Shown: piece by piece, positions 1-7,600 of the stretch
Layout: each line of letters opens with the position of its first letter
How positions within the stretch are numbered: position 1 is the stretch's first letter
NCBI RefSeq assembly: GCF_003236295.1
Contig: NZ_POTW01000057.1
Coordinates: 1-43,844 of the forward strand
DNA: 43,844 bases
DNA from: Jiangella anatolica
Lineage (GTDB): Bacteria > Actinomycetota > Actinomycetes > Jiangellales > Jiangellaceae
Reading direction: 5' to 3'
Translations under genes and position numbers: made by a program
The notes under the pieces: generated by a model
The model's input: only the letters and a program-made list of their open reading frames with translations
The model's database searches: none
Told to the model about the DNA's origin: nothing

Positions 1-19
1 AGATGTGTATAAGAGCCAG
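1..19 (+). other. Residual Tn5/Nextera mosaic-end adapter
   Basis: The first 19 bases match the Tn5 mosaic end used in Nextera libraries (AGATGTGTATAAGAGACAG) except at position 16, where C replaces A. The AT-rich stretch is unlike the very GC-rich DNA that follows at once. I infer untrimmed library adapter at a contig end, not genome sequence. Bases 20-47 lie between it and the heme oxygenase stop and hold nothing recognisable. Confidence 0.9.
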
Positions 20-47
20 GCGCCCCCGCCACCCCCACCGCACCACG

Positions 48-740
48 TCAGCCGGCCGCGGGCGGCGTCGCCGGGTGCGCCGCGCCGAGGTCGAGGAAGA
101 TCGCCGTGTTCATCCCGTACGCCGCGACCACCTCGTCGATCACGCGCTCCCGCTCGTCGGGGTTCCACGGCGCCGCGTCGAGGCGGGCCCGGTAGGCGTC
201 CTTGAACGGGCGTGGCTTGGGGATCGCGTCGAACCGGTAGAACCGCACGCCGTCGCCGCCGGCCGGGAAGCCGTACGTCCGCGCCACCAGCGTGCCGACG
301 GCCAGTCCGCCGGAGAGGTCGCCCAGGTACCGGGTGTAGTGATGCGCCACGAAGCCGCCGGGCCACTGCGCCGTCTCGCGGATCCGGTCGGCGTAGCGGC
401 GGGTCGCCGGCAGCGGCTCCAGGTCGTCGATAGCGTCGGCGTCGCCGAGCAGGAACGCGAGGTCGGCCCGCAGCGACGGCCCGCGGGTGAGGTCGTCGGT
501 GACGAACGGCCCGGCGACCGGGTCGTCACGCATGCCGGCGGCGACGGACTCCAGCGCCTCGTAGACGAAGTGGTGCTGCGTGACGAGCGCGGTGTAGCCC
601 TCGCGGCTGATCCGCCCCTCCATCAGCGCGTTGATGAACTCCGCGCCGTTGGCGACGTCGTGCAGGGGCCAGCTGCGCTCGCGCAGGGCCTGGGAGAACG
701 TTCGGGGCTCGGCCTCGGCCGGCGTACGGGTGGTCGGCAC
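48..740 (-). CDS. hmuO: Heme oxygenase (biliverdin-producing)
   Basis: A 230-aa cytoplasmic heme oxygenase that opens the heme ring to release iron, CO and biliverdin, using electrons from a reductase. The length is usual for bacterial HmuO-type enzymes. The proximal heme ligand is expected at His27 (SWPLHDVAN), in the helix preceding the FINALMEGRIS segment, and the glycine-rich distal helix is seen as RYLGDLSGGLAVGTL. The GTG at 740 is chosen because GGAGGAG lies five bases upstream. An upstream TTG at 785 would give 15 extra residues but has no such site and would reach the iron boxes. It is divergent from the HtaA-protein operon across two iron boxes, so iron-repressed expression is expected. 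The family call is firm; the gene symbol is by analogy to Corynebacterium. Confidence 0.93.
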   Translation of the reverse strand: MPTTRTPAEAEPRTFSQALRERSWPLHDVANGAEFINALMEGRISREGYTALVTQHHFVYEALESVAAGMRDDPVAGPFVTDDLTRGPSLRADLAFLLGDADAIDDLEPLPATRRYADRIRETAQWPGGFVAHHYTRYLGDLSGGLAVGTLVARTYGFPAGGDGVRFYRFDAIPKPRPFKDAYRARLDAAPWNPDERERVIDEVVAAYGMNTAIFLDLGAAHPATPPAAG

Positions 741-786
741 GGATTCTCCTCCGGGTCGGCACTGCGGATGAGACAAGTATTGCATC

Positions 787-825
787 TTAGGTTTGCCTAC
801 CCCAATGTAGGTATGCCTTACCTAT
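787..825. promoter_or_regulatory. Two tandem DtxR/IdeR iron boxes
   Basis: Two 19-bp sites, at 787-805 and 807-825, resemble the DtxR/IdeR consensus TTAGGTTAGCCTAACCTAA. By eye the first matches 16 of 19 positions and the second 14 of 19. They start 20 bp apart, which would place two repressor dimers side by side. They lie between the divergent heme oxygenase (start 740) and the surface-protein operon (start 882), so iron-loaded repressor could shut off both. A possible rightward -10, TATCGT, is at 831-836. That these boxes bind protein is inferred from sequence. Confidence 0.82.
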
Positions 826-853
826 ACCGATATCGTGCCTCATTGATCCGCAG

Positions 854-869
854 AACCTGACATCAGGTT
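854..869 (+). promoter_or_regulatory. Inverted repeat in the leader of the surface-protein operon
   Basis: AACCTG and CAGGTT flank a 4-base ACAT centre, ending 12 bases before the ATG at 882. It could be a second operator or an RNA hairpin near the ribosome binding site (the SD here, AAGGGTGGGA, is weak). Its role is unknown. Confidence 0.4.
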
Positions 870-881
870 GAAGGGTGGGAC

Positions 882-1616
882 ATGTCGAACGTTTCCCGAC
901 GGCGCTCGCATCGCCGTCGACTCGTCACGGCCGTAGGGGTGGTGATCCTGGCGACGGGGGGCTTTGCCGGCACCGCGGCAGCCGCGTCCGGAACCGGGCC
1001 GGAGGGCCAGACGATCACCGTCTCGAAGGTCGACGGACTCGACCCGGCCGGCGAGACGATCACCGTCCACGGCGAGGGCTACGACCTCACCAAGGGCATC
1101 TACGTCGTCGTCTGCGTCAACAACGGCGCAGGTCAGCAGCCCACGCCGTGCCTGGGTGGCGCGGACATGGAGGGCGGCGGCGGTGCGTCGGCGTGGATCT
1201 CGTCCAACCCGCCGTCCTACGGCGAGGGCCTGGCGACGCCGTTCGAGGAGGTCGGCGGCAAGGGCTCGTTCGACGTCCAGCTGAGCGTCGCCGCGAGCGA
1301 CGAGTTCACCGACTGCCTCGACCCCGCGCAGGCGCCCAACGGCTGCGTCGTCGGCACCCGCGCCGACCACACCCGCACCGCCGACCGCAGCGCCGACGTG
1401 CTGATCCCGATCACGTTCGCGAGCACCGGGACCGGCGGCGAGGGCGGCTCGACGCCGGGCCCCTCCAGCACCACAGCGGCCGGCGGCGGGTCGAACCTCG
1501 CCCAGACCGGCGCCTCGATCATCCCGGCCGCGCTGGCCGGCCTGGCCCTGCTCGGCGGCGGAGTGGCGGCCGTCGCCGTCCGCCGTCGTCGTACCGAGGA
1601 GACGAACCGACCGTGA
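882..1616 (+). CDS. Sortase-anchored surface protein with one Cys-containing beta module
   Basis: A 244-aa exported protein. An Arg-rich n-region and hydrophobic segment end in AAAA (about residue 35). The mature part is a single beta module that opens with VDGLDPAGETITVHGEGYD. It contains an ICVNNG/GCVVGTRADH-type pair of Cys regions and ends DRSADVLIPITF. After a Gly/Ser/Thr linker come LAQTG (206-210), a hydrophobic span and RRRR, the layout of a class E-type LAxTG sorting signal. The same module recurs several times in the giant protein encoded next, whose GTG start overlaps this TGA (GTGA), so the two should be translated together. Such modules often accompany HtaA proteins in actinobacteria. 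Heme binding by this one is not shown; it could be a spacer or partner. Confidence 0.75.
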   Translation: MSNVSRRRSHRRRLVTAVGVVILATGGFAGTAAAASGTGPEGQTITVSKVDGLDPAGETITVHGEGYDLTKGIYVVVCVNNGAGQQPTPCLGGADMEGGGGASAWISSNPPSYGEGLATPFEEVGGKGSFDVQLSVAASDEFTDCLDPAQAPNGCVVGTRADHTRTADRSADVLIPITFASTGTGGEGGSTPGPSSTTAAGGGSNLAQTGASIIPAALAGLALLGGGVAAVAVRRRRTEETNRP

Positions 1617-4600
1617 GGACCACATCGTTCAGACGGACCGTGGCGACGCTGCTCGCCGCGGCGCTCGGTGCCGGCACGCTGGTCGCGGGCGCCGCGCCCG
1701 TCGCGTCGGCCGAGCCCACGGACACGACCGGCGGCACGCTCGACTGGGGTGTCAAGGCGTCGTTCCGCAACTACATCACCGGCCCGATCGCGCACGGCTC
1801 GATCGAGGTCCGCGACCCGGCGACGCGCAACGCCGACGGCACGTTCCGCTTCGCCGGGGCGACGGAGGGGACCGGCACCGCTGACCCCGACGCCGGCACC
1901 GCCGAGCTGTCCTTCGCCGGCGAGGTCTACTTCGCCGGCCACGACATGGGCGCCGGCCCGCTGCTGGAGCTCACCGTCACCGACCCGCGCGTCACGGTCA
2001 CGTCCGCGACCGATGGCGTGCTGGTCGCCGACGTGGTCAGCAAGTCGCTGGACTCCGGCCAGCTGGTCACCTACGACGACGTCGAGCTGGCCGACCTCGA
2101 CCTCACCGACCACCCGCTGACGTTCGACGGTGACACGGTGTCTGCGACGGGAGTCCCGGCCACGCTGACCGCCGCGGGCGTGCCGGCGTTCGCGAACTTC
2201 TACGCCGCGGGCACCGCGCTGGACCCGCTCACGTTCACCGCGACGCTGGAGGAGCAGCAGCCGATCTTCGAGCCGTCGATCGAGGTGTTCGCCGCGGACG
2301 GCAGCACCCCGGCCGCCGAGGCCGAGCTGACCTACGGCGACACGATCGTCGTGCGTGGCAGCGGCTTCGACCCGAACGGCAACGTCGCCCCGGAGGGCAA
2401 CCGTCCGCCGATCCCGGCCGGCGTCCCCGCGGGTGCGTACGTCGTCTTCGGCTCGTTCGCCGAGACCTGGCGACCGTCCGCCGGCGCCCCGTCGTCCGCC
2501 CGCACCGTCGGCGCCCAGAAGTGGGCGCTCGCGCAGTCGGCGCTGGACCAGGTCCCGGCGCAGTACCAGGACGCGATCCGCGCACAGTGGGCCGAGATCG
2601 GAGACGACGGCACGTTCACGGCTGAGCTGACGCTGGCCAAGCCGACGGACCGCACGACCGGTGAGCCGGTGGAGTGGCCGGCGAACACGACCCTCGGCGT
2701 CTACACCTACGCCGCCGGCGGCACGACCAACGCCGGCCAGGAGCTGTCCGTCCCGCTCACCGTCACCGAGGACAGCGACCCGGAGCCGATCGACGTCACC
2801 GCCGCCACGTTCGAGTGGGGCATCAACCTCGTCTCGCAGTACGGTTCGCCGGCCGGCGGCTGCAGCTTCTTCGTCGCCGGCGTCGCCGACGGCACCGAGG
2901 CCAGCTACCAGACCCAGGACGGTGACGTCTACCTGCTCAAGCGGCTGGCCGACGGCCGCGCCACCGCGGTGACGGCGGAGAACCGCTGCTACCCGGTCGC
3001 CGATGACAAGATCAACCAGCGCGCGCTGTTCACCGGCGGCACCGGGCGGATCGAGGCGGACGGCGCCGGCACGATCTCGTGGACGGGCGCGTTCACCATC
3101 TACTCCTACGGCGGCATGGTGCCGTGGTACGTCCGCGACCCGCGGCTGACCGTCGACGCCGACGGCCACGGCGTCATCACCGCGGAGGTCGGCGGCTTCG
3201 CGTCGTCGATGGAGGACCCGACGGTCAAGGAGCCGCTGGACCCGGAGCAGGACGTCACGATCCTGGAGCTGGACGGCGTCGAGGTCGTCGACGGCGCGCT
3301 CACCGGCACCCCGGTCTACCAGGGCGTCGACTACTTCCCGCTGAACGACCCGGCCGACCCGGCATCCGGCCGGCGCGAGACGTCGGCGATCCCGGACGAG
3401 GCCAAGGCGGCCAACCCGAACTGGGGCTCCTGGCCGACGCCGATCGTCGACTTCCACTACCGCACCGGGCTGTCGTCGTACTGGCACACCAGCGGCCTCA
3501 GCGCGGACCCGAACAAGCCGCCGCTGCCGGTGCTGCTCGACCTCGACGGCGGCGTGCCGGAGTTCGTCGACGTGTACCCGGTGACGATCACCGAGCAGCC
3601 GCAGTGGGCGCAGGCCGTCACCGGCGAGGACGCCACGTTCACCGTCACCGCCGAGAGCGACGACGCGCTGACCTACCAGTGGCAGCGGCGCGCGCCCGGC
3701 GCGGCCGACTGGCAGAACGTCGACGGCGCGACGAGCGCCACGCTGACGCTGCCGGGGGTGACGCCGGCCGACACCGGCACCTACGTGCGGGTGATCATCA
3801 CGAACAGCACGACGTCGCTGACGTCGGAAGCCGCGGGTGTGCAGGTGCAGGACGCCGCGGCGCCGGAGCTGTGGTCGTCGCCGCTCGACGTGACCACGTT
3901 CGAGGGCTACAAGGCGCAGTTCGCCGCCGACATCGCCGGCTGGCCGCGGCCCACGTACCAGTGGCAGACGAGCACCGACGGCGGCGCGACGTGGACCGAC
4001 CACGGTGAGGCCGGCATCGCCAGCAGCTACGTCGAGCTGACCGGCGTGACGGCGGACCAGGACGGCCTGCTGGTCCGCGCGGTCGGCGGCAACGGCCGCG
4101 GCGCTGACGTCGTCACGGAGCCGGCCGAGCTGACCGTGCTGCCGGCGCCGAGCGAGCCGACCCTCGCCTTCCCCGAGGGCGCCGAGTTCGATCCCGCCGC
4201 GGACTACATCGTCCTGTCGGCGGTGGGCGGCGGCTACCCGGTGCCGACCAGCACCGTGACGCTCGCCGTCGTCGAGGCCGACGTCTGGGCCGCGCGCGAC
4301 GACACATTCGACCGCGAGACCGACACGGTCACGTGGAGCGAGATGCACTCGGTCAACTTCACCGACGGGTTCTTCGACGCCGCGCTGTACGTCGAGAAGG
4401 GGCAGCTCGACCCGGCGAAGGACTACGTGCTCGCCACGTTCAGCACGACGCCGGGCGACCGCAGCCACGATGCCGAGGTGGCGATCCCGCTCGCCGACGG
4501 TGAGCCGGTCTTCGAGCCGTCGATCGAGGTGTTCGCGGCCGACGGCACCACGCCGGTGGCCGAGGCCGAGCTGACCTACGGCGACACGATCGTCGTGCGT

Positions 4601-7600
4601 GGCAGCGGCTTCGACCCGAATGGCAACGTCGCCCCGGAGGGCAACCGTCCGCCGATCCCGGCCGGCGTCCCCGCGGGTGCGTACGTCGTGTTCGGCTCGT
4701 TCGCCGACACCTGGCAGCCCTCGGCCGGCGCCCCGTCGAGCAGCCGTACCGTCGGCGCGCAGAAGTGGGCGCTGGCGCAGGCCGCGCTGGATCAGGTCCC
4801 GGTGCAGTACCAGGACGCGATCCGGGCGCAGTGGGCCGAGATCGAGGCGGACGGCACCTTCACCGCCGAGTTGACGCTGGCCAAGCCGACGGACCGCACG
4901 ACCGGCGAGCCGGTCGAGTGGCCGGCGGACACCACGCTCGGTGTCTACACGTACGCCGCGGGCGGCACCACGAACGCGGACCAGGAGCTGTCCGTCCCGC
5001 TCACCGTCACCGAGGAGCCGGCCGCCCCATCGCTGACGCTGTCGGCGTCGGCGGACCTGGACAACGCCGGCAGCAACACCATCGAGGTGACCGGCAGCGG
5101 CTTCGCGCCGCAGCGGGCGATCGAGGTCGTCCAAGCGGTCCGGGTCGAGGGCACGGACCCGTCGACCTGGCCCGCCGCGGCCGGCTCGGCCCGGGTCATG
5201 ACGACGGCCGAGGGGGAGTTCCTCGTCCCGGCCACGCTGAACGCCGTGACCTCGCGGTTCGTGCCGGACGGCGGCGGCGACGTCTACGACTGCAAGGTCG
5301 TGGAGTGCGTGCTGCTGGCGACCGACTTCGGCACCGCGGGCGACCGGAGCCAGGACGCCTGGGCGCCGATCGCGTTCGACGACGCCGAGCGGCCCGAGCC
5401 GTCGGCGACGCTGGACGCGACCGAGTTCCCGGCGGAGGGCGGCGCCACGCACCTGCACGGCTCCGGCTTCATCGCCGGCGACCACCTGCTGGTCGTGCAG
5501 ACCACGGCCCGCGGCGACGTGAGTGACCCGCGGGAGCTGCCGCGCAACCCGGCCGGCACCAGCCAGCTGGTTCCCGGCGAGGGCGACGGCGCGTGGGCGC
5601 TGCGGCTGGACGGCATCGCGCCGACCTTCACCGCGCAGGACGGCTCGACGGTGGACTGCCGCGAGGTCGAGTGCACGGTCGCCGTCTTCCCGAGCGGGCG
5701 CGCCGACCTGACGCAGAGCGTGTTCGTCCCGATCACGTTCGCCGACGACGAGCCGGCCGCAGAAGGCACGCTCGACTGGGGCGTGAAGGAGTCGTTCCGG
5801 AGCTACATCACCGGGCCGATCGCGCACGGCTCGATCGAGGTGCGTTCCCCGGCTGTCCGCAACGACGACGGCACGTTCCGGTTCGGCGAGGGTTCCGGTG
5901 ACGAGACCGCGCTGGCGTTCGGTGGCGAGGTCTACTTCTCCGGTCACGACATGGGCGCAGGCCCGTTGCTGGAGTTGACGATCACCGACCCGCGGGTCTC
6001 GGTCGACGGTTCCGACGGGGTGCTGGTCGCCGACGTGGTCAGCAAGTCGCTGGACTCCGGCGAGCTGGTGACCTACGACGACGTGGAGTTCGCGACGCTG
6101 GACTTCACCGACCACCCGGTTATGGTCACTGACGGCGTCGTCGCGGCGTCCGGCGTGCCGGCGGCCCTGACGGCCGAGGGCGCCGGGGCGTTCGCCGGCT
6201 TCTACGCCGCCGGCACCGCGCTGGACGCCGTCACGTTCACCGTCCCGATCGACGACGACGCGGAGCCGCCGGCGCCGTCGGTCACCGTGTCGGAGGTCGC
6301 CGACCTCGACCCGTACGCCGACCAGATCACCGTCACCGGGTCCGGGTTCGCCCCCGGCGACCTGGCCGGCGGGCTGCGCGTCGGCATCGGCGTCGTCACC
6401 GGCGACGGCAGCGTGCCGGCGCTGGACCCGGTCGAGACCGTCACGTTCGAGCCGGTCGGCGGCCTGCTCTCGTTCGCCCGGGCGGCGCTCGGCACGTTCG
6501 AGGTCACGCTGACGACCGGGCAGGTCGAGCCGGGCACGACGCTGGCCGTGTACACGTCGCCGGTCGACGCCGCGGCGGACCCGGCGTACACGAAGCAGAC
6601 GCCGATCGCGTTCGCCGACGTCCGCACGCCACAGCTCACCGTCACCCCGGCCGACGAGCTGGCGATCGGCACGGAGGTGCGGATCGACGGGACCGGCTTC
6701 GCGCCGAACCGCCGCATCTCGCTCGCGTTCACCGCGAACGCCGAGCAGGACCCCGAGTACGGCTGGCCGACCGGCTGGCTGCAGCACGAGGTCGTGCAGG
6801 CCGGCGCGGACGGCACGCTGTCGCGGACGCTGGTCGTGGCCGGCACCGTGACCGGCAGCGGCGTCGACTGCGTGACGACCGCCTGCTACCTGGCCGGTTT
6901 CAGCTCGGCGCAGGCGTCCGACGCGACGCCGGTGGACTACCGGGCCGACCGCAGCCAGGACGTGCTGGTTCCGGTGACGTTCGCGGACGACCCCGGTCCG
7001 CAGCCGGAGCCGGCCGTCACCGTCACGCCGGACCCCGTCGTGCAGGGCAAGCCGGTCACGTTCACCGGCACCGGGTTCGAGCCTGGCGCTACGGTGACGG
7101 CGGTCGTCGACCGGGACGAGGCGCCGGCCGGCGAGGGCAGCCTCGACTGGGGCGTGAAGGAGTCGTTCCGGAACTACATCACCGGGCCGATCGCGCACGG
7201 CTCCATCGAGGTGCGCGACCCGGCCGTCGGCAACGACGACGGGACGTTCCGGTTCGGCGAGGGATCCGGTGACGAGACCGAGCTGGCGTTCGGCGGCGAG
7301 GTCTACTTCTCCGGCCACGACATGGGCGCGGGCCCGCTGCTGGAGCTGACGATCGCCGACCCGCGGGTCTCGGTCGACGGTTCCGGCGGCGTGCTCGTCG
7401 CCGATGTGGTCAGCAAGTCGCTGGACTCGGGTGAGCTGGTGACCTACGACGACGTCGAGCTGGCGGCGCTGGACTTCACCGATCACCCGGTGACGGTGAC
7501 CGACGGCGTCGTGGCGGCGTCGGACGTGCCGGCGGCGCTGACGGCGGACGGCGTGGCGGCGTTCGCGGACTTCTACCCCGCGGGCACCGAGCTGGACCCG

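Noticed and set aside
875-1612. Upstream extension of the giant protein's frame back to GTG 875
   Set aside because: The extension is an Arg/Pro-rich shadow of the 244-aa gene. The signal peptide begins at GTG 1613, which overlaps the previous stop in the usual coupled manner.
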